Positions 43,708 through 51,664 of a stretch of DNA of 64,000 nucleotides are shown one piece after another. Each line of letters opens with the position of its first letter. Position 1 is the first letter of the stretch. A model generated the notes under the pieces. It made no database searches. It was not told the DNA's origin and saw only the letters and a list, made by a program, of their open reading frames with translations. A program made the position numbers and the translations under genes. Source of the stretch: Prolixibacter bellariivorans ATCC BAA-1284 (GTDB taxonomy: Bacteria; Bacteroidota; Bacteroidia; Bacteroidales; Prolixibacteraceae); assembly GCF_000621705.1 (NCBI RefSeq), contig NZ_JHXO01000010.1, positions 124,001 through 188,000 on the forward strand, written 5' to 3'.

Positions 43708-44391
43708 ATGAAAACACAGATTTTGCTCATAGGATATCATCAACGAATTTTAGCCGATGCTCTGAGTGCTGTATTTAATAACATTAAGGATTTTGCACTC
43801 GCTGGCGTTGTTCCAATTGGTGATGAGCTATTGGATAAAATCAGGGTTTACGAAGCAGACATTCTCGTTCTTGAGTTTAACTCTCTGTCGCTTTTGAATT
43901 TGAATTACATTAAAAAGATACGCCTGTTAAACCACAACTTAAAAATCCTCATTTTATCAGACCTCGTTTCCCGAGGCCTGTTGGAGAAGTGGCTTCCCGA
44001 GATCGATGGCTATATGTTAAAGTCATGCTCTGCTGAAGAATTCATTTTTGCCATCCGTAAGGTTTCTGCATCAGAAAAATATCTTTGCTCAAAGGTGGCC
44101 ACTTCTCTTTTTAATCAAGATCAGCACTCTTCTTCCCGTATCTTACTTACCGAACGTGAACGGGAAATCCTAATCCTGATGTTGATGATGGACAACAATC
44201 ATCGGATAGCCGACAAACTCAATATCAGCGAATCAACCGTAAGGACTCACCGTAAAAACATCCGGCAAAAATTTGGAACTGCCAACCAGATCCAGATTTT
44301 GATGTATGCCTGCAGAGAGCGCCTGCTTCCAGACAATTCTCACCCGATTTGTACAAACTGCCGGATTCATTGTGAAGCAACTCCAGCCTAA
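43708..44391 (+). CDS. LuxR-type regulator with degenerate receiver domain
   Basis: A NarL/FixJ-like protein: receiver-like domain (about 1-125) and C-terminal LuxR helix-turn-helix (LTEREREILILMLMMDNNH then SESTVRTHRKNIRQKF). The phosphate-accepting Asp is replaced by Glu56 (ADILVLEFN) and the acidic pair near the N-terminus is absent (LLIGYHQ), while the late Lys (YMLKS) remains. It therefore probably does not work by normal phosphorylation. The tail contains CTNCRIHC, possibly metal binding. The start is placed at ATG 43708; the upstream frame to 43660 is not family-like. No sensor kinase is adjacent. It may control the operon that starts 254 bp downstream. Confidence 0.87.
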   Translation: MKTQILLIGYHQRILADALSAVFNNIKDFALAGVVPIGDELLDKIRVYEADILVLEFNSLSLLNLNYIKKIRLLNHNLKILILSDLVSRGLLEKWLPEIDGYMLKSCSAEEFIFAIRKVSASEKYLCSKVATSLFNQDQHSSSRILLTEREREILILMLMMDNNHRIADKLNISESTVRTHRKNIRQKFGTANQIQILMYACRERLLPDNSHPICTNCRIHCEATPA

Positions 44392-44549
44392 ATAATTATC
44401 ATAATCACTCTCTCTCACAATCTGCTCATTATCTTTCCTCACAACACTCCTTTCAATTATTTACCGAATTTCATATTAGGGTAAATCCGGTTTCACTCGG
44501 TATTTCAATAAAACGGAAACAGTAGTTCAAAAAAATCTGATTTATCATA

Positions 44550-44581
44550 TTGGTTTAATCGACTGATTCAACGTAACTTTA
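44550..44581 (+). promoter_or_regulatory. Candidate promoter of the RRE/ATP-grasp operon
   Basis: TTGG (44550-44553), a 20-nt spacer and TAACTTTA (44574-44581) come close to TTTG-N19-TAnnTTTG with one mismatch in each box. Transcription would start about 60 nt before the PqqD-like gene. Confidence 0.3.
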
Positions 44582-44644
44582 ATATGAGACGCAGATTTTA
44601 TAACTGCGATCCCTGATTCCAAACCTCAGATTAATTGAATTGAT

Positions 44645-44887
44645 ATGCGAATAAAAAAAAGTGTTGCTGTAAGTGAAAACGGATTTGTTTTCGACAGCTC
44701 AACAGGCGATTCATTCAACCTAAACAGCATTGGGCGGGAGATTGTGGAGTTAATGAAAAATGGCTCTGAACAATCTGAAATAACCCAAAAAATTGTTGAA
44801 CGATATGAAGTTGAACCAGCCATTTTTGAGCAAAACCTGATGGATTTTCAGTCCATGCTCAAACAATTTAACCTAATGGAAGAATAA
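44645..44887 (+). CDS. PqqD-like protein (RiPP recognition element)
   Basis: An 80-residue single-domain protein of the PqqD family: short beta strands at the N-terminus (SVAVSENGFVFDSSTGDSFNLN) followed by three helices (IGREIVELMKNG, SEITQKIVERYEVEP, NLMDFQSMLKQF). Such winged-helix modules bind leader peptides of ribosomally made natural products, or act as adaptors in related enzyme systems. It is the first gene of a six-gene block, 33 nt before the ATP-grasp gene. No PqqA, PqqE or radical SAM gene is present, so this is not PQQ synthesis. Confidence 0.85.
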   Translation: MRIKKSVAVSENGFVFDSSTGDSFNLNSIGREIVELMKNGSEQSEITQKIVERYEVEPAIFEQNLMDFQSMLKQFNLMEE

Positions 44888-44920
44888 TCACTACAATTTT
44901 AATCCTTTGAAGTTCCTCCT

Positions 44921-45967
44921 ATGCCAAGAAAAAAAATAACAATTGCCATTACCGGATTAAATAATACGGATAATCCGGGGCCTGGAGTACCTTTTATCCG
45001 TGCCATCAGAGAGTCGGACAGATTTGAAACTACCGTCATTGGGCTGGCTTACGAAAACCTCGAACCCGGTATTTACATGGAAGGCATTACCGATAAGACC
45101 TACCTGATTCCCTACCCTTCGTCCGGGGCGGAGCAATTGCTCGCACGCATAGAACAAATACACCGCAAAAACCCGATTGATGTGCTGATTCCCAATTACG
45201 ATGCAGAGCTTTTCACCTTTATTAAAAATGAAGGTTGGCTTCGGGAAAGAGGAATCAGGACATTTCTTCCAGGAATGGAAAGCTTTATGGAGCGGACAAA
45301 AGATAACCTCAGCTCGTTTGGGGAAAAGTACGATTTAAAAGTACCAAAAAGCCTGCCGTTAACCGGAGCTCACCAAGTCGACCAACTATTCGAGGATCTG
45401 GACTTCCCGGTTTTTGTCAAAGGTAAATTCTACGATGCGTATAAGGCCTGGGACAAACACGAGGTTAGTACCCTGTTCCATAAAATAAGTGCAAAATGGG
45501 GCCTCCCGGTTATGGTCCAGGAGTTTGTGGAAGGTACAGAAGTAAACGTCATTGCACTGGGCGATGGCAAAGGAAACACGATTGGTGCTGTACCCATGCG
45601 GAAAACCTACATCACCGATAAGGGTAAAGCATGGGGTGGCATTACCATCGACGATGAAAAAATGCTTTCGCTGACCTATGATATTATCCGGAAAACCAAG
45701 TGGCGTGGCGGAATGGAGCTGGAAATGATTCGAACCCGGGACAACGAATACTACATCATCGAAATTAATCCGAGGCTTCCTGCCTGGCTCTATCTCGCTG
45801 TAGCTGCAGGGCAAAATCTTCCGGAAGCAATGGTCCGCCTGGCACTTGACGAAAAGGTTGAACCCTTTCATGCTTTCAAATCCGGCAAAATGTTCATCCG
45901 CTACTCATACGATTTGATTGGAGATATTTCTCTTTTCGAGAGCATTACAGTGAAAGGTGAATTATAA
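44921..45967 (+). CDS. ATP-grasp ligase of the carbamoyl-phosphate synthase/PylC-like type
   Basis: A 348-residue enzyme: an N-terminal Rossmann-like part (ITIAITGLNNTDNPGPG), then an ATP-grasp domain with FPVFVKGKFYDAY (ATP-binding Lys), VMVQEFVEGTEVNV, and the metal-binding EINPRLPAW near residue 285. Such enzymes activate a carboxylate with ATP and join it to an amine or similar nucleophile. The N-terminus resembles that of the carboxylate-amine ligases, so the product is likely an amide or peptide. Substrates unknown. It lies between the PqqD-like gene and a decarboxylase-like gene in one operon. Confidence 0.87.
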   Translation: MPRKKITIAITGLNNTDNPGPGVPFIRAIRESDRFETTVIGLAYENLEPGIYMEGITDKTYLIPYPSSGAEQLLARIEQIHRKNPIDVLIPNYDAELFTFIKNEGWLRERGIRTFLPGMESFMERTKDNLSSFGEKYDLKVPKSLPLTGAHQVDQLFEDLDFPVFVKGKFYDAYKAWDKHEVSTLFHKISAKWGLPVMVQEFVEGTEVNVIALGDGKGNTIGAVPMRKTYITDKGKAWGGITIDDEKMLSLTYDIIRKTKWRGGMELEMIRTRDNEYYIIEINPRLPAWLYLAVAAGQNLPEAMVRLALDEKVEPFHAFKSGKMFIRYSYDLIGDISLFESITVKGEL

Positions 45968-45997
45968 AATTAACAACTACTGAAAAACAATAAAGCT

Positions 45998-47344
45998 ATG
46001 GCAAAATTAGCCTACGAAAGACCCATTATCAACCGGATTAGTGCCGGTATCCCCGATAAGTTCGGAATGCAAAGCCGCATTCGCCCCATCCCACAAATAG
46101 AGGGCTTGTCTGTCGAAGAGTTGATGAAGAAACACGGCTCCCCATTATTTGTACTCTCCGAAAAAACCATTCGGGACACATTCCGCAGTGCCCTGAAAGC
46201 TTTCGAAACACGTTATCCTTCTGTTCAGTTTGCATGGTCGTATAAAACCAACTACCTCGACAGCGTGTGCCGGATATTTCACCAGGAAGGTTCATGGGCC
46301 GAAGTCGTTTCTCGTTTTGAATACGAAAAAGCGCTGGCCAACGGTGTTCCGGGAAATCAAATCATCTTCAACGGGCCGCACAAAACCCGCGACGATTTGG
46401 AGGTTGCGATTGAAAATGACTCGCTGATTCACATCGATCACTTCGATGAATTGTATACCCTGCTGGAAATTGCCGGTAAATCGGTTACCAAGCCCAAGGT
46501 TGCGATCCGTGTTAACATGGACACCGGAATTTTTCCCCGTTGGGAACGGTTTGGTTTCAATTACGAAAACGGTGAGGCATGGGATGCCCTGAACCGAATC
46601 ATGCTAAGTGGAAAGCTCGATTTAGTGGGTCTTCACACCCACATCGGAACGTATATTCTGGCTCCGTCTGCCTACGGAATGGCAGCCAACAAACTGGCTC
46701 AACTGGCCATTAATTTGGCACGGAAATACAACCACCACATTCAATACATCGACATGGGCGGCGGTTTCGCATCGAAGAATACCCTGAAAGGAGCTTATCT
46801 TCCGGGTACGGATACCTGCCCAACTTTCGATGAATATGCTGATGCCATCACCAGCGCATTAATCAACTCAGAAATTGAACCGGATCATATGCCGACTCTT
46901 TTCCTCGAATCAGGCAGAGCATTGATTGACGATGCCGGTTATTTGCTGGGAACAGTAGTTGCCAATAAGCGCCTTCCCGATGGTCGCCGGGCAACGATAG
47001 TAGATGCCGGAGTGAACCTGTTGTTTACCTCATTTTGGTACGATCACCAGGTTGTGCCAGCGGTTATTTCGTCACAGCATACCGAAAACACAACTATCTA
47101 CGGACCTCTTTGCATGAATATCGACATTCTGCGCGATGCCGTTATGTTTCCACTACTGAGACCTGGAGAACGAATTGTGGTTCCACGTGTTGGTGCTTAT
47201 AATATGACCCAGTGGATGCAGTTCATCACCTACCGGCCTAATATTGTTCTGATTGACACAGAACAGCGCATACATGTGATTCGCGAACAAGAGAACCAAA
47301 ACACATTTCAAACATCCGAACGTATTCCTCAATATTTAAAATAA
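45998..47344 (+). CDS. Diaminopimelate/ornithine decarboxylase-like enzyme with leader-like N-terminus
   Basis: A fold-type III PLP enzyme of 448 residues. The PLP lysine is in FAWSYKTNYLDSV (about residue 88), followed by the barrel, with GLHTHIGTYI, YIDMGGGFASKN and the C-terminal sheet with YGPLCMNIDILRD (active-site Cys of the partner subunit). It resembles LysA and related amino-acid decarboxylases but is not clearly LysA itself. Before the domain, about 30 residues contain YERPIINRISAG (6-17), a YxxP...G pattern like the leader peptides bound by RRE proteins. The gene ends one nucleotide before the next start codon. It probably decarboxylates a bound amino acid or peptide; inference. 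Confidence 0.87.
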   Translation: MAKLAYERPIINRISAGIPDKFGMQSRIRPIPQIEGLSVEELMKKHGSPLFVLSEKTIRDTFRSALKAFETRYPSVQFAWSYKTNYLDSVCRIFHQEGSWAEVVSRFEYEKALANGVPGNQIIFNGPHKTRDDLEVAIENDSLIHIDHFDELYTLLEIAGKSVTKPKVAIRVNMDTGIFPRWERFGFNYENGEAWDALNRIMLSGKLDLVGLHTHIGTYILAPSAYGMAANKLAQLAINLARKYNHHIQYIDMGGGFASKNTLKGAYLPGTDTCPTFDEYADAITSALINSEIEPDHMPTLFLESGRALIDDAGYLLGTVVANKRLPDGRRATIVDAGVNLLFTSFWYDHQVVPAVISSQHTENTTIYGPLCMNIDILRDAVMFPLLRPGERIVVPRVGAYNMTQWMQFITYRPNIVLIDTEQRIHVIREQENQNTFQTSERIPQYLK

Positions 47345-47345
47345 C

Positions 47346-49556
47346 ATGACCGAAAACCAGCACATCGTTCTGGCCTCCATACCACGAAGCTATGCTCAGG
47401 TGTTCTTTTCCAATTACTCATTCCTGGGATGGTTATTACTCGGAATTAGTTTTATCGACTGGGTAGCCGGAACCTGTGGCTTGATTGCCGTTATTGCGGC
47501 CAACACCATCGCATGGCTTTTAGGCTATTCTTCCGAAATGATTAACCAGGGAATGTACGGGTTTAATGCATTGCTGGTGGGATTGGGAACGGGACTCGGT
47601 TTCCAGCCCGGATGGGAACTCTTCTCTATTACGATTTTCGCCGCAGTTTTTACGTTATTCCTGACACTCGCATTGGAAGGCATTTTATACAAGTACAACC
47701 TTCCCTATCTCAGCCTTCCGTTTATGTTTGGAATGTGGATGGTCATGCTGGCTTCCCGCGACTTTCAATCGCTCGGCCTCAGCGAAAGAGGTATTTATAC
47801 CGCCAATGAATTATTCACACTGGGAGGGAAACCGCTGGTTGATCTCTATTATTCAATCAGTCACATCGACTGGCCACCATCAATCCGCACCTACTTGTTA
47901 TCGCTTGGCGCGATTTTCTTTCAAACAAATTTGCTTGCCGGAATGCTAATCGCGCTCGGCCTGTTACTTTTTTCGCGGATTGCATTCACTCTTTCAGTAT
48001 TAGGGTTCAGCATAGCCTGGGGATTTTATCAGCTTACCGGCGCCAGCATCCACGAGTTGACGTATACGTACATCGGATTTAATTACATCCTCACAGCTAT
48101 TGCTATTGGTGGTATTTTCCTGGTTCCGTCATTTAAGAGTTACCTCTGGACGGCTATTTTGCTTCCTATTGTAGTCATGTTGACATTAAGCCTTGGAAAA
48201 GTGTTTTTGTCCTTTGGTCTTTCGGTTTATTCTCTGCCCTTCAATATTGTAGTCATCACATTTGTGTATGTTTTAAAATTACAACTGGAGCCCGAAAAAG
48301 GTCCTGTAGAGGTCACTTTACAGGAAAATTCTCCTGAGCGGAATTTATATCACTTTATCAACACCAAACAACGATTCTCCAATCCCAATTATCTTCCCGT
48401 ATCTCTTCCATTCTTTGGTGAATGGACCGTTTTACAAGGACATTCCGGAGAATACACACACAAGGATGAATGGAAACATGCGTGGGATTTCGTCATTACC
48501 GACGACGAAGACCAACAATATCGTGGCGATGGCGATTGGGTAACCGACTATTATTGCTTTGGAAAAGCAATTTCTGCGCCGGGAGACGGAACCGTGGCGG
48601 AGCTACTGGAAGGTGTTCCCGATAACAAAATAGGCGATGTGAATACCCACCAGAACTGGGGCAATACGATTGTCATTAAACACAGCGACTACCTGTATTC
48701 AAAACTATCACACTTGAAAGAGGGCAGCATAAAAGTAAAGAAAGGGGAATTTGTAAAGCAGGGGCAGAATATTGGTGAAGTTGGTAATTCCGGTCGCTCG
48801 CCTTATCCTCATCTGCACATGCAATTCCAGGTGCTACCCAACATTGGTGCTCCTACCTTTTCATATCCTTTGGGTCAATACATTCTCAACAATGGGAAGT
48901 CTGCTGAACTAAGGTCATTTGCCATTCCCCGTAAAGGGGATAAAATCTCCAGTATCCGGAAAACAAAACTTCTCGAGGAGGCGATGCATTTTATACCGGG
49001 AGAACGTCTTCATTTCCGAATCATCAAGAATGATATTCCATCTTATCGCAGACTTCCGGAAGATTCGAAATGGATTGTGGACACAACTTCCAGAAATGAA
49101 TCCAGATTAATTTCCGAAACGGAACAAGCTGTTGCCTGGATTTACAACGATGGACAAGTGCACTATTTCAGCCATTTCAAGGGGAAAAATAAGTCGTTGC
49201 TCTACCTGTTCTTTTTAGGCTTATTCAAGGTTCAGTCCGGCTTCTATTCCGACCTGGAGATCAAAGATAGCATCCCAGCTAACCTGGTTTTCCCGAAAGG
49301 CTGGATGTTTTTCCATGACTTTACAGCTCCATTCTTCCGTTTTCTTCACGCCGACTTTACATTACAATATTCCAGCATCGATAACCCGACAATGCCCGGA
49401 TTAATTGAACTAACAGCAACTGTCGAGAAGAAAATAGGAAACCGGCAACTTAGTCAAATGACATTCAAAACAGAAATAGGTCCAACCGGAATTAATAAAA
49501 TCACCGTCGAAGAGGACGGAAAAAAACTGATTGCGCTATGCGAAGAACCATCTTAA
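47346..49556 (+). CDS. Urea-transporter-like channel fused to an M23 metallopeptidase domain
   Basis: A 736-residue fusion. Residues about 20-305 form a urea-transporter (UT) family channel: ten or so hydrophobic segments and the UT-type sequence MINQGMYGFNALLVGLGTG near residue 61. Residues about 370-510 are a peptidase M23 (LytM) domain, with the zinc ligands apparently intact: H and D in KHAWDFVI and HxH in PHLHMQFQV, and the glycine-rich loop around APGDGTVAE. The last 220 residues are not recognised. The peptidase is likely on the periplasmic face. The start ATG follows the previous stop by one nucleotide, and the end overlaps the next gene by 19 nt. Confidence 0.88.
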   Translation: MTENQHIVLASIPRSYAQVFFSNYSFLGWLLLGISFIDWVAGTCGLIAVIAANTIAWLLGYSSEMINQGMYGFNALLVGLGTGLGFQPGWELFSITIFAAVFTLFLTLALEGILYKYNLPYLSLPFMFGMWMVMLASRDFQSLGLSERGIYTANELFTLGGKPLVDLYYSISHIDWPPSIRTYLLSLGAIFFQTNLLAGMLIALGLLLFSRIAFTLSVLGFSIAWGFYQLTGASIHELTYTYIGFNYILTAIAIGGIFLVPSFKSYLWTAILLPIVVMLTLSLGKVFLSFGLSVYSLPFNIVVITFVYVLKLQLEPEKGPVEVTLQENSPERNLYHFINTKQRFSNPNYLPVSLPFFGEWTVLQGHSGEYTHKDEWKHAWDFVITDDEDQQYRGDGDWVTDYYCFGKAISAPGDGTVAELLEGVPDNKIGDVNTHQNWGNTIVIKHSDYLYSKLSHLKEGSIKVKKGEFVKQGQNIGEVGNSGRSPYPHLHMQFQVLPNIGAPTFSYPLGQYILNNGKSAELRSFAIPRKGDKISSIRKTKLLEEAMHFIPGERLHFRIIKNDIPSYRRLPEDSKWIVDTTSRNESRLISETEQAVAWIYNDGQVHYFSHFKGKNKSLLYLFFLGLFKVQSGFYSDLEIKDSIPANLVFPKGWMFFHDFTAPFFRFLHADFTLQYSSIDNPTMPGLIELTATVEKKIGNRQLSQMTFKTEIGPTGINKITVEEDGKKLIALCEEPS

Positions 49557-50875
49557 TCATCCTGTTATTAGTTCCACTCTTCACGAGGGCACAGGAAAAG
49601 TTAACCCCAGTTGAGGTTGATAAGGAAACATACGCGTATTACTTAAATGGAGAATGGAAAAAATTGATACAATTATCCAAAGAAGCCAGAAAGGAAGGAA
49701 TCGACTTCTTCTATTTGAATACGCGTACTGCCATTGCCTACTACAATCTGGGGCACTATCGTAGGTCCATTCCGCTTTTTGAAAACGCTTTGCAGGAAAT
49801 AAAAGGCGACACCATCCTTCTGGAGTACCTTTATTATGCATACCTCTTCTCAGGAAGAAATCAGGATGCTGTGTTTCTGACCCGGGAATTCCCCGAATCA
49901 CTAAAGAAAAGGCTTGACGCCAAACCCAAAGCCGTCAGAAATTTTTCAATTGAATCCGGAGTTAGTAGCAATACCGATTACAACAGTATTTCGACCATGT
50001 CGCGAAATCGAAATTCCAGTGTATACGATGACAACTATTATCCCAAAAACCAATACTATGTAACCACAGGACTCGTCCATGATTTGGGATCCGGCCTTCG
50101 TTATACCCAAGCATACACCTACATTCAGATTAATGAAGAACAGCACATTCGTGAAATGGGAAACCAGCCAAACGAATCGACACATACAACTGCTCAAAAC
50201 CAGTATTATGGTGCGCTGGACTTCAACCTTGGTGATGGGTTTCATCTCATTCCTTCACTAAACATGCTATGGGGAAAATACAGCTACATTGCCTTATCAT
50301 ACGATTCAAATGATGCAGCGATTTACAGCCTCGTTGACGAAAATTTCAATGACTACTCTCTCTATCTCGGGTTGTTCAAAAATTTTACATACTTCAGCAC
50401 CGAACTTAGTGGAAGTTTCGCCAATCTTTTGGGTATCGATTGCTCGCAGTTTAACGGACAGTTGGCCATTTACCCTTTGGCAAACCTTAACTTTTACCTG
50501 GTTTCCACCATTAGCCTTAAGCAGCAAAAACTCACTTCAGCAAATTATTCTGACAATAACATGGTTTTCAACCAAAAAATCGGCTTCAAGGCCGGACCAT
50601 TTTGGCTGGAAGGTTACTATACCGATGGTTCCATGCAATTTCTTTCGGAAGCCAATAACTATGTAATCTGGAATACACCATACCCCATTGATTCAAGGTG
50701 GGGCGCTAATCTGATCCTTCCCATCCATCAAAACCGATTGCAACTCGTGTTCCGTTACTATTCAATGAAGCAAAAAGGATACATGTTGTATTACGAAGAC
50801 ACAGACACTTATCAATATGAAGAATACAATTTCACAAATCAGAATTTCTCAGGAGGACTGACATGGAATTTCTAG
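49538..50875 (+). CDS. Exported TPR protein with outer-membrane beta-barrel
   Basis: A 445-residue protein with a signal peptide (about 1-19, ending TRA-Q). Residues about 25-125 form two or three TPR-like helical repeats (YYNLGHYRRSIPLFENAL, YYAYLFSGRNQDAVFL). From about 150 on, alternating aromatic beta strands (YYVTTGLVHDLGSGLRYTQAYTYIQ and so on) end in a terminal aromatic strand GGLTWNF, typical of outer-membrane barrels, possibly of the YaiO kind. The start overlaps the previous gene and the end overlaps the next by 13 nt, so it is part of the same translationally coupled operon. Confidence 0.8.
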   Translation: MRRTILIILLLVPLFTRAQEKLTPVEVDKETYAYYLNGEWKKLIQLSKEARKEGIDFFYLNTRTAIAYYNLGHYRRSIPLFENALQEIKGDTILLEYLYYAYLFSGRNQDAVFLTREFPESLKKRLDAKPKAVRNFSIESGVSSNTDYNSISTMSRNRNSSVYDDNYYPKNQYYVTTGLVHDLGSGLRYTQAYTYIQINEEQHIREMGNQPNESTHTTAQNQYYGALDFNLGDGFHLIPSLNMLWGKYSYIALSYDSNDAAIYSLVDENFNDYSLYLGLFKNFTYFSTELSGSFANLLGIDCSQFNGQLAIYPLANLNFYLVSTISLKQQKLTSANYSDNNMVFNQKIGFKAGPFWLEGYYTDGSMQFLSEANNYVIWNTPYPIDSRWGANLILPIHQNRLQLVFRYYSMKQKGYMLYYEDTDTYQYEEYNFTNQNFSGGLTWNF

Positions 50876-51486
50876 TAAAAATAACAATTGCAGTAGCTTT
50901 CCTGCTGTCATTTCAAACAGCAAAAGCTCAACAGGATTTCAATGCAGTGATGACTGCATTTGAAAAGAGTTACACCTACGAAAAGCAGAATGACTTCAAC
51001 AAGGCCATCCAGGAACTTAAAAATGTTTATTCGGATGACTCATACGAAATCAGTCTGAGACTAGGATGGTTGGACTACCTGCAGGGTAATTTCACTGAGT
51101 CTGCATCGCACTACCGGCATGCAGTCGAATTAAAGCCTTATTCCGAGGAAGCCAAGATGGGGCTTGTTCTTCCGCTTTCGGCTTCGGGGAAATGGGATGA
51201 AGTAGTTAGTTTGTATAACAAAATACTGGATAATAATCCAAAAAATACCAAAGTCAACTACAGGATGGGATTAATCTACTACAACAGAAAACAATACGAG
51301 AAAGCCTTTCCTTACTTTAAAACAGTTGTCGACCTATATCCTTTTGATTACGATGGTCTTCTGATGCTGGCATGGACGCACCTCAACCTGGGACAAACCC
51401 GTGAAGCAAAGGTCCTTTTTCAAAAATGCCTGCTTTTCAAACCCGGTGATCCATCGGCCAGCGATGGCCTATCGCGAATTCCCTGA
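50863..51486 (+). CDS. Exported tetratricopeptide-repeat protein
   Basis: A 207-residue periplasmic protein with a signal peptide (about 1-21, ending AKA-Q) and at least four TPR units (EKQNDFNKAIQELKNVY, GWLDYLQGNFTESASHYRHAV, GLIYYNRKQYEKAFPYFKTV, AWTHLNLGQTREAKVLFQKCL). Such proteins act as scaffolds. It is the last gene of the RRE/ATP-grasp operon and is followed by a strong terminator. Confidence 0.88.
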   Translation: MEFLVKITIAVAFLLSFQTAKAQQDFNAVMTAFEKSYTYEKQNDFNKAIQELKNVYSDDSYEISLRLGWLDYLQGNFTESASHYRHAVELKPYSEEAKMGLVLPLSASGKWDEVVSLYNKILDNNPKNTKVNYRMGLIYYNRKQYEKAFPYFKTVVDLYPFDYDGLLMLAWTHLNLGQTREAKVLFQKCLLFKPGDPSASDGLSRIP

Positions 51487-51494
51487 AAAAAAAT

Positions 51495-51534
51495 AACGGG
51501 TTACGGCAATAAATAAAACCGTAACCCGTTTTAG
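51495..51534. terminator. Terminator after the six-gene operon
   Basis: AACGGGTTACGG / CCGTAACCCGTT, 12 bp without mismatch, with a 12-nt loop and T4 on the plus strand. On the minus strand it is followed by TATTTTTTT, so it works in both directions. Confidence 0.85.
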
Positions 51535-51664
51535 TTCCATAAAGGAGCCCATTCCCCTATGCTCCTAACCCCAACAAGCACGTAACAGGAAATGGGCTTT
51601 CTAACCTCCCCCCAGAGGTACCTTTTACTTAAGTTCCGCGTGATGGGACTTAAGTTTTTTTTTC
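51535..51664 (+). ncRNA. Candidate small structured RNA with alternative hairpins
   Basis: Between two terminators lies a 130-nt segment with dense pairing. AGGAGC (51543-51548) can pair with GCTCCT (51561-51566), or AGCCCATT (51546-51553) with AATGGGCT (51591-51598); these exclude each other because they share AGC. ACCTC / GAGGT forms a small stem, and the final hairpin ACTTAAGTTCC / GGGACTTAAGT (51627-51655) is followed by T9. There is no open frame of note. No RNA family is recognised, and it has no clear downstream gene (next at 52343), so a stand-alone RNA is possible. Confidence 0.35.
51627..51664 (+). terminator. Intrinsic terminator of the candidate small RNA
   Basis: ACTTAAGTTCC / GGGACTTAAGT pairs with one wobble around a 7-nt loop, followed by T9. 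Confidence 0.75.

Noticed and set aside
44645-44887. PQQ biosynthesis gene pqqD
   Set aside because: There is no pqqA, pqqC or pqqE nearby, and the partner genes are ATP-grasp and decarboxylase types. It is a PqqD-like RRE only.
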